In this document: piece by piece, positions 33,456-46,040 of the stretch
How the letters are laid out: the number at the start of each line of letters is the position of its first letter
Position numbering within the stretch: the first letter of the stretch is position 1
Origin: Balanoglossus misakiensis
Taxonomy: Eukaryota; Hemichordata
Length of the DNA stretch: 64,000 nucleotides
Assembly: GCA_040954595.2 (NCBI GenBank)
Contig: CM082584.2
Span: 992,001-1,056,000 of the forward strand
Reading direction: 5' to 3'
Notes under the pieces: model-generated
Told to the model about the DNA's origin: nothing
What the model saw: the letters and a program-made list of their open reading frames with translations, nothing else
The model's database searches: none
Position numbers and translations under genes: made by a program

Positions 33456-36400
33456 TAGTGGCCAGTGTCGTGCCCATTAATTTTGAGTGTTTGGTGGGGT
33501 CAACCTTTGCGTCAACATTGATTAACCAGGCCATGCAGAGCTAGTGGCCAGTGTCGTGCCCATTAATTTTGAGTGTTTGGTGGGGTCAACCTTTGCGTCA
33601 ACATTGATTAACCAGGCCATGCAGAGCTAGTGGCCAGTGTTGTGCCCATTAATTTTGAGTGTTTGGTGGGGTCAACCTTTGCGTCAACATTGATTAACCA
33701 GGCCATGCAGAGCTAGTGGCCAGTGTCGTGCCCACCAATTTTGAGTGTTTGGTGGGGTCAACCTTTGCGTCAACATTGATAAACCAGGCCATGCAGAGCT
33801 AGTGGCCAGTGTCGTGCCCATTAATTTTGAGTGTTTGGTGGGGTCAACCTTTGCGTCAACATTGATTAACCAGGCCAGAGCTTAGTGGCCAGTGTCGTGC
33901 CCATAAATTTTGAGTGTTTGGTGGGGTCAACCCATGCGTCAACCTTGATTAGCCAGGCCACAGCTAGTGGCCAGTGTCGTGCCCATCAATTATGAGTGTT
34001 TGGTGGGGTCAACCCCTGCGTCAACATTGATTAGCCAGGCCAGAGCTTAGTGGCCAGTGTCGCGCCCATTAATTTTGAGTGTTTGGTGGGGTTAACCCTT
34101 GCGTCAACCTGGATTAGCCAGGCCAGAGCTTAGTGGCCAGTGTCGTGCCCATTAATTTTGAGTGTTTGGTGGGGTCAACCTTTGCGTCAACATTGATTAA
34201 CCAGGCCATGCAGAGCTAGTGGCCAGTGTCGTGCCCATCAATTTTGAGTGTTTGGTGGGGTCAACCTTTGCGTCAACATTGATAAACCAGGCCATGCAGA
34301 GCTAGTGGCCAGTGTCGTGCCCATTAATTTTGAGTGTTTGGTGGGGTCAACCTTTGCGTCAACATTGATTAACCAGGCCATGCAGAGCTAGTGGCCAGTG
34401 TCGTGCCCATCAATTTTGAGTGTTTGGTGGGGTCAACCTTTGCGTCAACATTGATAAACCAGGCCATGCAGAGCTAGTGGCCAGTGTCGTGCCCATTAAT
34501 TTTGAGTGTTTGGTGGGGTCAACCTTTGCGTCAACATTGATTAACCAGGCCATGCAGAGCTAGTGGCCAGTGTCGTGCCCATTAATTTTGAGTGTTTGGT
34601 GGGGTCAACCTTTGCGTCAACATTGATTAACCAGGCCATGCAGAGCTAGTGGCCAGTGTCGTGCTCATCAATTTTGAGTGTTTGGTGGGGTCAACCTTTG
34701 CGTCAACATTGATAAACCAGGCCATGCAGAGCTAGTGGCCAGTGTCGTGCCCATTAATTTTGAGTGTTTGGTGGGGTCAACCTTTGCGTCAACATTGATT
34801 AACCAGGCCAGAGCTTAGTGGCCAGTGTCGTGCCCATTAATTTTGAGTGTTTGGTGGGGTCAACCTTTGCGTCAACATTGATTAACCAGGCCAGAGCTTA
34901 GTGGCCAGTGTCGTGCCCATTAATTTTGAGTGTTTGGTGGGGTCAACCTTTGCGTCAACATTGATTAACCAGGCCAGAGCTTAGTGGCCAGTGTCGTGCC
35001 CATAAATTTTGAGTGTTTGGTGGGGTCAACCCTTGCGTCAACCTTGATTAGCCAGGCCAGAGCTAGTGGCCAGTGTCGTGCCCATCAATTGTGAGTGTTT
35101 GGTGGGGTCAACCCCTGCGTCAACATTGATTAGCCAGGCCAGAGCTTAGTGGCCAGTGTCGCGCCCATTAATTTTGAGTGTTTGGTGGGGTTAACCCTTG
35201 CGTCAGCCTGGATTAGCCAGGCCAGAGCTAGGGGCCAGTGTCGCGCCCATCAATTTTGAGTGTTTGGTGGGGTCAACCTTTGCGTCAACCTTGATTAGCC
35301 ACGCCAGAGCTAGTGGCTAGTGTCGTGCCCATCAATTTTGAGTGTTTGGTGGGGTCAACCCTTGCGTCAACATTGATTAGCCAGGCCAGAGCTAGTGGCC
35401 AGTGTCGCGCCCATTAATTTTGAGTGTTTGGTGGGGTCAACCCTTGCGTCAACATTGATTAGACAGGCCAGAGCTAGTGGCCAGTGTCGCGCCCATCAAT
35501 TTTGAGTGTTTGGTGGGGTCAACCCTTGCGTCAACATTGATCAGCCAGGCCAGAGCTAGTGGCGAGTGTCGCGCCCATCAATTTTGAGTGTTTGGTGGGG
35601 TCAACCCTTGCGTCAACCTTGATTAGCCAGGCCAGAGCTAGTGGCCAGTGTCGTGCCCATTAATTTTGAGTGTTTGGTGGGGTCAACCTTTGCGTCAACA
35701 TTGATTAATCAGGCCATGCAGAGCTAGTGGCCAGTGTCGTGCCCATCAATTTTGAGTGTTTGGTGGGGTCAACCTTTGCGTCAACATTGATTAACCAGGC
35801 CATGCAGAGCTAGTGGCCAGTGTCGTGCCCATTAATTTTGAGTGTTTGGTGGGGTCAACCTTTGCGTCAACATTGATTAACCAGGCCATGCAGAGCTAGT
35901 GGCCAGTGTTGTGCCCATTAATTTTGAGTGTTTGGTGGGGTCAACCTTTGCGTCAACATTGATTAACCAGGCCATGCAGAGCTAGTGGCCAGTGTCGTGC
36001 CCATCAATTTTGAGTGTTTGCTGGGGTGAACCTTTGCGTCAACATTGATAAACCAGGCCATGCAGAGCTAGTGGCCAGTGTCGTGCCCATTAATTTTGAG
36101 TGTTTGGTGGGGTCAACCTTTGCGTCAACATTGATTAACCAGGCCAGAGCTTAGTGGCCAGTGTCGTGCCCATAAATTTTGAGTGTTTGGTGGGGTCAAC
36201 CCTTGCGTCAACCTTGATTAGCCAGGCCAGAGCTAGTGGCCAGTGTCGTGCCCATCAATTATGAGTGTTTGGTGGGGTCAACCCCTGCGTCAACATTGAT
36301 TAGCCAGGCCAGAGCTTAGTGGCCAGTGTCGCGCCCATTAATTTTGAGTGTTTGGTGGGGTTAACCCTTGCGTCAACCTGGATTAGCCAGGCCAGAGCTT

Positions 36401-39400
36401 AGTGGCCAGTGTCGTGCCCATTAATTTTGAGTGTTTGGTGGGGTCAACCTTTGCGTCAACATTGATTAACTAGGCCATGCAGAGCTAGTGGCCAGTGTCG
36501 TGCCCATCAATTTTGAGTGTTTGGTGGGGTCAACCTTTGCGTCAACATTGATAAACCAGGCCATGCAGAGCTAGTGGCCAGTGTCGTGCCCATTAATTTT
36601 GAGTGTTTGGTGGGGTCAACCTTTGCGTCAACATTGATTAACCAGGCCATGCAGAGCTAGTGGCCAGTGTCGTGCCCATCAATTTTGAGTGTTTGGTGGG
36701 GTCAACCTTTGTGTCAACATTGATAAACCAGGCCATGCAGAGCTAGTGGCCAGTGTCGTGCCCATTAATTTTGAGTGTTTGGTGGGGTCAACCTTTGCGT
36801 CAACATTGATTAACCAGGCCATGCAGAGCTAGTGGCCAGTGTCGTGCCCATTAATTTTGAGTGTTTGGTGGGGTCAACCTTTGCGTCAACATTGATTAAA
36901 CAGGCCATGCAGAGCTAGTGGCCAGTGTCGTGCCCATCAATTTTGAGTGTTTGGTGGGGTCAACCTTTGCGTCAACATTGATAAACCAGGCCATGCAGAG
37001 CTAGTGGCCAGTGTCGTGCCCATTAATTTTGAGTGTTTGGTGGGGTCAACCCCTGCGTCAACATTGATTAGCCAGGCCAGAGCTTAGTGGCCAGTGTCGC
37101 GCCCATTAATTTTGAGTGTTTGGTGGGGTTAACCCTTGCGTCAACCTGGATTAGCCAGGCCAGAGCTAGGGGCCAGTGTCGCGCCCATCAATTTTGAGTG
37201 TTTGGTGGGGTCAACCTTTGCGTCAACCTTGATTAGCCACGCCAGAGCTAGTGGCCAGTGTCGTGCCCATCAATTTTGAGTGTTTGGTGGGGTCAACCCT
37301 TGCGTCAACATTGATTAGCCAGGCCAGAGCTAGTGGCCAGTGTCGTGCCCATTAATTTTGAGTGTTTGGTGGGGTCAACCCTTGCGTCAACATTGATTAG
37401 CCAGGCCAGAGCTAGTGGCCAGTGTCGCGCCCATCAATTTTGAGTGTTTGGTGGGGTCAACCCTTGCGTCAACATTGATTAGCCAGGCCAGAGCTAGTGG
37501 CGAGTGTCGCGCCCATCAATTTTGAGTGTTTGGTGGGGTCAACCTTTGCGTCAACATTGATTAACCAGGCCATGCAGAGCCAGTGGCCAGTGTCGTGCCC
37601 ATCAATTTTGAGTGTTTGGTGGGGTCAACCTTTGCGTCAACATTGATTAACCAGGCCATGCAGAGCTAGTGGCCAGTGTCGTGCCCATCAATTTTGAGTG
37701 TTTGGTAGGGTCAACCTTTGCGTCAACATTGATTAACCAGGCCATGCAGAGCTAGTGGCCAGTGTCGTGCCCATCAATTTTGAGTGTTTGGTGGGGTCAA
37801 CCTTTGCGTCAACATTGATTAACCAGGCCATGCAGAGCTAGTGGCCAGTGTCGTGCCCATCAATTATGAGTGTTTGGTGGGGTCAACCCTTGCGTCAACC
37901 TTGATTAGCCAGGCCAGAGCTTAGTGGCCAGTGTCGTGCCCATCAATTTTGAGTGTTTGGTGGGGTCAACCCTTGCGTCAACCTTGATTAGCCAGGCCAG
38001 AGCTAGTGGCCAGTGTCGTGCCCATCAATTATGAGTGTTTGGCGGGGTCAACCCTTGCGTCAACATTGATTAGCCAGGCCAGAGCTTAGTGGCCAGTGTT
38101 GCGCCCATTAATTTTGAGTGTTTGGTGGGGTCAACCCTTGCGTCAACCTTGATTAGCCAGGCCAGAGCTAGTGGCCAGTGTCGTGCCCATCAATTTTGAG
38201 TGTTTGGTGGGGTCAACCTTTGCGTCAACATTGATTAGCCAGGCCAGAGCTAGTGGCCAGTGTCGCGCCCATTAATTTTGAGTGTTTGGTGGGGTCAACC
38301 TTTGCGTCAACCTTGATTAGCCAGGCCATGCAGAGCTAGGGGCCAGTGTCGTGCCCATCAATTTTGAGTGTTTGGTGGGGTCAACCTTTGCGTCAACCTT
38401 GATTAGCCAGGCCATGCAGAGCTAGTGGCCAGTGTCGTGCCCATCAATTTTGAGTGTTTGGTGGGGTCAACCTTTGCGTCAACATTGATTAACCAGGCCA
38501 TGCAGAGCTAGTGGCCAGTGTCGTGCCCATTAATTTTGAGTGTTTGGTGGGGTCAACCTTTGCGTCAACATTGATTAACCAGGCCATGCAGAGCTAGTGG
38601 CCAGTGTCGTGCCCATCAATTTTGAGTGTTTGGTGGGGTCAACCTTTGCGTCAACATTGATTAACCAGGCCATGCAGAGCTAGTGGCCAGTGTCGTGCCC
38701 ATCAATTTTGAGTGTTTGGTGGGGTCAACCTTTGCGTCAACATTGATTAACCAGGCCATGCAGAGCTAGTGGCCAGTGTCGTGCCCATCAATTTTGAGTG
38801 TTTGGTGGGGTCAACCTTTGCGTCAACATTGATTAACCAGGCCATGCAGAGCTAGTGGCCAGTGTCGTGCCCATCAATTTTGAGTGTTTGGTGGGGTCAA
38901 CCTTTGCGTCAACATTGATTAACCAGGCCATGCAGAGCTAGTGGCCAGTGTCGTGCCCATCAATTTTGAGTGTTTGGTGGGGTCAACCTTTGCGTCAACA
39001 TTGATTAACCAGGCCATGCAGAGCTAGTGGCCAGTGTCGTGCCCATCAATTTTGAGTGTTTGGTGGGGTCAACCTTTGCGTCAACATTGATTAGCCAGGC
39101 CATGCAGAGCTAGTGGCCAGTGTCGTGCCCATCAATTTTGAGTGTTTGGTGGGGTCAACCTTTGCGTCAACATTGATTAGCCAGGCCATGCAGAGCTAGT
39201 GGCCAGTGTCGCGCCCATTAATTTTGAGTGTTTGGTGGGGTCAACCTTTGCGTCAACCTTGATTAGCCAGGCCATGCAGAGCTAGGGGCCAGTGTCGTGC
39301 CCATCAATTTTGAGTGTTTGGTGGGGTCAACCTTTGCGTCAACCTTGATTAGCCAGGCCATGCAGAGCTAGTGGCCAGTGTCGTGCCCATCAATTTTGAG

Positions 39401-40574
39401 TGTTTGGTGGGGTCAACCTTTGCGTCAACATTGATTAACCAGGCCATGCAGAGCTAGTGGCCAGTGTCGTGCCCATTAATTTTGAGTGTTTGGTGGGGTC
39501 AACCTTTGCGTCAACATTGATTAACCAGGCCATGCAGAGCTAGTGGCCAGTGTCGTGCCCATCAATTTTGAGTGTTTGGTGGGGTCAACCTTTGCGTCAA
39601 CATTGATTAACCAGGCCATGCAGAGCTAGTGGCCAGTGTCGTGCCCATCAATTTTGAGTGTTTGGTGGGGTCAACCTTTGCGTCAACATTGATTAACCAG
39701 GCCATGCAGAGCTAGTGGCCAGTGTCGCGCCCATTAATTTTGAGTGTTTGGTGGAGTCAACCTTTGCGTCAACCTTGATTAGCCAGGCCATGCAGAGCTA
39801 GGGGCCAGTGTCGTGCCCATCAATTTTGAGTGTTTGGTGGGGTCAACCTTTGCGTCAACCTTGATTAGCCAGGCCATGCAGAGCTAGTGGCCAGTGTCGT
39901 GCCCATCAATTTTGAGTGTTTGGTGGGGTCAACCTTTGCGTCAACATTGATTAGCCAGGCCATGCAGAGCTAGTGGCCAGTGTCGTGCCCATTAATTTTG
40001 AGTGTTTGGTGGGGTCAACCTTTGCGTCAACATTGATTAACCAGGCCATGCAGAGCTAGTGGCCAGTGTCGTGCCCATCAATTTTGAGTGTTTGGTGGGG
40101 TCAACCTTTGCGTCAACATTGATTAACCAGGCCATGCAGAGCTAGTGGCCAGTGTCGTGCCCATCAATTTTGAGTGTTTGGTGGGGTCAACCTTTGCGTC
40201 AACATTGATTAACCAGGCCATGCAGAGCTAGTGGCCAGTGTCGTGCCCATCAATTTTGAGTGTTTGGTGGGGTCAACCTTTGCGTCAACATTGATTAACC
40301 AGGCCATGCAGAGCTAGTGGCCAGTGTCGTGCCCATCAATTTTGAGTGTTTGGTGGGGTCAACCTTTGCGTCAACATTGATTAACCAGGCCATGCAGAGC
40401 TAGTGGCCAGTGTCGTGCCCATCAATTTTGAGTGTTTGGTGGGGTCAACCTTTGCGTCAACATTGATTAACCAGGCCATGCAGAGCTAGTGGCCAGTGTC
40501 GTGCCCATTAATTTTGAGTGTTTGGTAGGGTCAACCTTTGCGTCAACATTGATTAACCAGCCCATGCAGAGCTA
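33456..40574. repeat. 7.1 kb satellite array of ~86-bp units
   Basis: About 83 tandem units beginning TAGTGGCCAGTGTCGTGCCC. Unit starts at 33456, 33542 and 33628 give a period of exactly 86; shorter 82-83 bp variants lack CATG in the GGCCATGCAGAGC segment. Main variants are CATTAA versus CATCAA, AACCTTTGCG versus AACCCTTGCG, and ATTAACCAGG versus ATTAGCCAGG. Variant runs repeat in blocks (for example around 33870-34140, 34960-35220 and 36150-36410), showing higher-order amplification. All six frames have stops, so it is not coding. Confidence 0.97.
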
Positions 40575-41180
40575 CATGTATGTTGCCTGTAAGGCACACA
40601 TCTCCAATTGGTACATTGGGCCTATCATACTGTACATGTACAACTAGGAAAATGTATTTCATCATATTTCCATAGTCAGCAGCTTCAAGAACATGTTGCC
40701 TTCTCTATATGAATGTTTAGACTAAAAAGAAGTATAAGAAGAATAAAGTTGTCCAATTATTGTTGGCAGGGGTGGGGATGTGTGCTCCCATACAAATGTA
40801 TATGGGTATGTACTCTTTAAGAAAAACCTTCATATGCAAGAGAAAAATGGTAAATGACAAAGAAAATTTGACTGGTATTACAATAGGTCGGGTTTTTGGC
40901 ATTTACACATATTGATGTTATCAACCGGGAAGCACACTACGTGCTGAAAATAATTGGAGACCTCTCGCCCGGGGTGTCGGCCAATGGCCACATACATTTC
41001 CAGTCCTAAACCTTGCATCAGTTCTGTGGTGCGGATTAAGAAATAAGATTGGCGCTACAATATGCCCACTTAGTTTGAAATGGATTCTGCATATATACAT
41101 GTAAACACATTGAAAATGAGACATTACACATATAATCATGGGACAAGAAGGGCAAAAATTAAATTATCCAGCAGGTGTTC
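40575..41180. other. No gene seen
   Basis: Unique-looking sequence after the satellite. Two short minus-strand frames (40717-40902 and 40921-41139) have no recognisable features. Confidence 0.45.
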
Positions 41181-41980
41181 GAATTATGCAAATTAGAACA
41201 GTTGTCTAATATTGCCATGTCAACCACGTTGAAATTGTTTTAGGTACCCATATTAATTAAAACCGTGAAAATGCGATATTACACACCATATAAGACAAAC
41301 CATGGAAATTTACATGTTAGAGAAGTTTGTCAGCCATTTTGGATTATGCAAATAAGAACAGTTGTCTAATATTGCCATGTCAACCATGCTGAAATTGTTT
41401 TAGTTACCCATGTTGATGAAAACCCTGCAAATGCGATTTTAGGCACCATATAAGACAAAACAGGGAAATTTACATTTAAGAAGAGTTTGGTGGCCATTTT
41501 GGATTATGCAAATTAGAACAGCTGTCTAATATTGCCATGTCAACGACGTTGAAATTGTTTTAGGTACCCATATTGATGAAAACCCTGCAAATGCGATATT
41601 ACACACTATTAAAGACAACCATAGTAAATTTACATGTTAGAGAAGTTTGTCGGCCATTCTAGATTATGCAAATTAGAACAGCTGTCTAACATTGCAATGT
41701 CAACCACGTTGAAATTGTTTTAGGTACCCATATTGATGAAAACCCTTCAAATGCGATACTACACGCTATTTAAGACGACCATAGGAAATTTACATGTTAG
41801 TGGAGTTTGGCGGCCATTTTGGACTATGCAAATGAGAAGAGTTGAACAAAAAATGCCATATTTGCAATGCTGTTGTCTTGTTTTGGGTGCCTATGTTAAG
41901 GCTTGAAAATGAAAGCTTATTCACCATTTTGGCACAAACAGTGGCGAGAAGGTGTTCCAATGTAACTTAGAAGAGTTGCC
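41181..41980. repeat. Tandem array with exact 160-bp period
   Basis: The landmark ATTATGCAAATTAGAACAG and variants starts at 41181, 41341, 41501, 41661 and (as GGACTATGCAAATGAGAAG) 41821, so every step is 160 bp with no indel. Units share ATTGCCATGTCAACCACG, TTGAAATTGTTTTAGGTACC and GGAAATTTACATGTTAG. The last unit is degraded. Most units contain ATGCAAAT, the POU-factor octamer. No open frame. Confidence 0.9.
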
Positions 41981-42059
41981 ATATTTGCAATACAGTTATA
42001 TTGTTTAAGGTATGAATGCAAATCCTGAATATTAGATTTATAACAATTTCATTGGAAAG

Positions 42060-42985
42060 AACATTTGTAGGTTCATCATTGACCCCATAGGACTGTCAAC
42101 TCGACTACAGACAGTCTCGATGAACACAAGACATGATCCCAATTTGCAAGCTGAGTTGAAACTGACTGCTGCAGTAACTTTAGCTCTGGGAATGTCTTGT
42201 GTGATTTAAAGCAATTGATGACCAAATTTAACACAGTTTCTCTGAGGTAACCACTTAGCTTTCGTGACTGGTTGTTTAAGAATCCAAAAAACATGAATTC
42301 TACCCAATGAATTCAACCCTTAGAATTTCACAACTGTAACAGAGTTTGCAGTCATGCACAAAAGTGTGTATCATACACATAAGAAATTTCTCACATGTAT
42401 TTTTATGATGGCAATGCATTCGACTGTAAACAAACATTGACATCAGTCAGTAGCGCTATTTTGTCAGTGAAATGGCTTCATCATCATCCCTCCAACCAAA
42501 GTTGAAACTGAGTTGCAAATATTGCACAGCTTGAAATCATAAAATGTTGCAAAATTGAACCAACAGTTCGGTCAATGATCAAGTTCTTACAGCTATTATT
42601 AGAACCAGACAATCTCAGCGAACAAGAGACATGGGCCTTATTTGCAAGTCGAGTTAGAACTGCCTTTGCCTGCCCACGGACGCCCCAGTTTCAGCAAAAA
42701 TTATTGCATTAAAATGTGAGTATGGAGAACTATGCTCTGTGTTCCTTTTGTTAGCTTACATAGCTGTTGTCATTCTAGTTTTTCCTCTGTCCTGTGAACA
42801 TAGTTTCAGTTGCGAAAACCGACAGTTCTCAAAGTACAAAAGTACACCTAAATTGCCTCGGTGATGAGCATGCAGAATTTATCTGATGCTTTTTACTGGC
42901 AGAAGGACCCCACCAGTTGCAGATTGTCAATTCCATGGCACAAGGGAATTTACGCTTTGCGTTCAAATATAAATAATTAAAACCT
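42060..42985 (+). repeat. Outer inverted repeat, left arm
   Basis: Reverse complement of about 49285-50040. Matches include TTTGCGTTCAAATATAAATAA at the inner edge, GACAGTTCTCAAAGTACAAA and GGGATGATGATGAAGCCATT (as complement). Positions add to about 92,265 at the inner edge, with the outer part diverged. No coding capacity recognised. Confidence 0.85.
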
Positions 42986-44230
42986 GTTTAATTTTTCTAT
43001 ATGTTCTTTAGTGATGATTCAAAAGTATTATGACTGCTAGTGTGATTAATATTCTATTTTCAAAATGTGTTTCTCTTAATGATTATGAATACATCAAAAT
43101 TTATGCTTTAAAATTAAATCATTATACCTGAAATATTGCAAATATTTGGAGGGTTGCATTTAATTTGAAGTTCTTGATCAAAGTTTTAGGCATAAAAAAG
43201 GTGCTACACCCCCGAAAAATTGGTAGCTATGAATTCAATTCAAAGAGTGTTGTAATGTCTGTTTTGCAACAGGGTGCCAGTTCAACAAAGCGCATGAGGA
43301 TAGTAAATCACCTTTGTGAATTTTGTGCACCACAGTAAGAATTCCCTAGAAACTGCAAACTAAATTGCAAAGCAATCAGACAAAAATGGCAGAAATTGCC
43401 AAAAAAAAAAAAAAAACAATATTGTCACTTCCATCACTGGGTTTGTTAAATTGTCATAAAATCACACCTAAGAACATGCAAACCAAATTTTAAAAAAAAT
43501 GTGGGTAGAGGTTTCTGAGTATATGACGACCAAAATCACCCCAAAAATATACTTTAAAAATGAAAAATAAAATCTGTATAAAGTCTCAATAACATAAATA
43601 CACACCAATTTCTAAAGCAATCTGACCAGTACCTTCTTGAGTTTCTGAGTTTAGAACAATATCACATTGGTCCCAATGGTATATTGACATATACAAAATT
43701 GGACCTAAAGAGTAAAACACATTTCAAAGATTTTACAATTAAAGCCTCACAAGCTGCCAAATTTTACACATCTTTTTCCACAATAACATTTTTCAAATCA
43801 TCCACCTATCCTTTAAAATCAGCACCATTGAGCCATATTACTTGAATTTGCATGGGGTTTGTCATCTCTCTGCGATGTGTACCCTCCATATGGAGGCTGA
43901 TTAAAACAGGTGTGGCGCTCGTTTAATATCTGACTTCTTTAAATTGCAACATACAGGCACATTCATTAGTCAATAAAATGTTCATGTATACCTATCAGTC
44001 AGTTTGTTTAGATGAACAAATCTAAGATGGAAAGTAATATCATGAAAATACTGAAAGATTGGAAACTCTGAGTTTGAGTCTAAGGATAACAAGGGAACCT
44101 CTCTACTATTTGACGCACCAAAGCTATGAAAAACTTCCTTCTTTCCCTCAAATATTTTTTATGAATATGTTCTACTCCGTGATTAAAATTTCCCTTTTAC
44201 CAAATGTACATATGTAAGAGACGAGATTTT
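42986..44230. other. Diverged repeats, no gene seen
   Basis: Contains loosely repeated phrases of the form 'AAAGCAATCTGACCAGTA...TTTCTGAG' (43350-43680), also present at 47900-48350 and, as GTCGATCTGACTTG, in the 1-4.3 kb units. Segment 43760-43970 is an inverted relative of 63060-63350 (shared CCATTGAGCCATATTACTTG). Confidence 0.55.
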
Positions 44231-44239
44231 TTCAGCAAA

Positions 44240-45490
44240 ATTTCAAATGGCCTAGGGTGACTTTTTACCTACTTACCCATATTGGGTAGCATGAAACACA
44301 GAATGGCATACCAGTGGGTTAGAGATACAGCGTTTTATATTAACATGAATTAACATGAAACTAAAAATTTGATGGTTTACTTAGGACTGCCTTGATCCAT
44401 GGTAACCTCATTAAATATGTACATATCTAATTCTAGGCTATCCAGTTGCGGTAGAAACCTGGACATGGACAACTTTGGGGTCAAAATCTTTTGACAAAAT
44501 GTTGGGTGATCTTGGGTAAACTTTGACCTACATTCCTATATCTTGGCATCCGGCACAGATACATCCTTGACACTTGGAGTGATGGAACTGCATAATGGAG
44601 TATTATGTCTCAGCTAGTCACAGTGCTTTTGCTGTGTTTTATGTCTTTTATTCAGCCAAATTAGATGTTTTTCATTACACATTGGCTGTGTTTGCCAGTA
44701 CTTTTTAGCTGGTCACACTGCCTTAACACAATGTATTCTCTAAATACTCTGCAATCTTTATGAAGCATATACAGCAGACAAAGTTGTGGTAAGACTAAAC
44801 TTGCCCTTCTTTGTGATTAAAGCATGACCGGCCTGTCTTAGGTGGCCCCTACCTAGGGGCTTTACCCGTCATTGGCTCACAGTCTGAGAAATCAGCTCTG
44901 CAGGGAAGTTAACGATGTAACCCACCATTAAAGCTTGGATTTCCGCTTTTTGTATTTGATGCCTGGCTGAGGCCTTCTTAGGATCTACCCAACGCTGAGT
45001 AGGCTATCCCGTCATTGGCACACAGTCTCAGGGAGGGAGTCAAAAGTTCAGTATACCATCAAAGCCTTTAAATTGTCCATTCTTTTTAAGAGAAGGCTGG
45101 CTGCTGTAGAAAAATGTTGATCTCAAATTTATCATGTCCAAAAAGCCAGACTTCCAGCCCTATTGGTTAGGCTGGCATTAGGTAAGTACATAATTAATGA
45201 GGCAAGACATAATACTCAATCAAATAGTTCCATCACTCCAAGTGTCAAGGTTGTATCTGCTCCGGATGCTAAAATATAGGAATGTAGGTCAAAGTTTACC
45301 CAAGATCACACAAATGTTTGTCAAAAGATTTTGACCCCGAAGTTGTCCATGTCCAGGTTTCTACTTCAGCTGAATAGCCTAGAATTAGATATGCACATAT
45401 TTAACGAGGTTACCATTGCTCAGGGGGGTCTTAAATTAACCATCAAATTTTAGTTTCATATTAATGCATATTAATATAAAACACTGTATC
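44240..45490. repeat. Inverted pair of a DR1-family relative
   Basis: Left arm about 44240-44610 and right arm about 45110-45490 are inverted copies (TTGGAGTGATGGAACT near 44574 against AGTTCCATCACTCCAA near 45226). The text of each arm is a diverged copy of the 1-4.3 kb family (TGACCTACATTCC; TTGGGGTCAAAATCTTTTGA). The spacer at 44830-45080 holds two copies of a ~150 bp segment with CCGTCATTGGC. Confidence 0.8.
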
Positions 45491-46040
45491 TCTAACCCTA
45501 CAGGTAAGCCTAGAATTAGGTACATGTACATGCGTAAGTTTTTGACAAGACAGTTAAGCTGTAATATATGTACATGAACCTTGACAATTGACTTAAAATA
45601 ACATAAAGGCAGAACTGATACTGATTGGAGATAGATATTACTAATGACAGTGATGTTAATTACACCAGGAATGTTTGTCTTAGTATACGGTAGCTAACCG
45701 ACTGCTTGAGGTTAAGTAATAAAAGTGCCCACTTGCGATTCACCTTCAAATAGCTACTTAGTCTTTGGTACATGTACATTGTTTTTCCAATGATTAGACA
45801 AAGGATATACATACGTGTAATTAAGGTTGGGTAGCATTTTCAATGTAATAAGCCCTGCCTTCACTATAATCTTACACCAAATCAACACTGTTCAGTAATG
45901 TGATAGGCTTCAAAGCGACGCTAGTTACATCATAATTCCCAGCAAGGGGTATTAGTTTATTGGGCAAGTGGCATGAGTGAGGCCAGACATTAGTTTTGGA
46001 AGCAAAGCGGACAGAACACTGCCGGGCATAGACTAGGTAG

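Noticed and set aside
33456-40574. CRISPR-like reading of the 86-bp array
   Set aside because: Units are full-length tandem copies with no unique spacers, in a eukaryotic context; it is a satellite.
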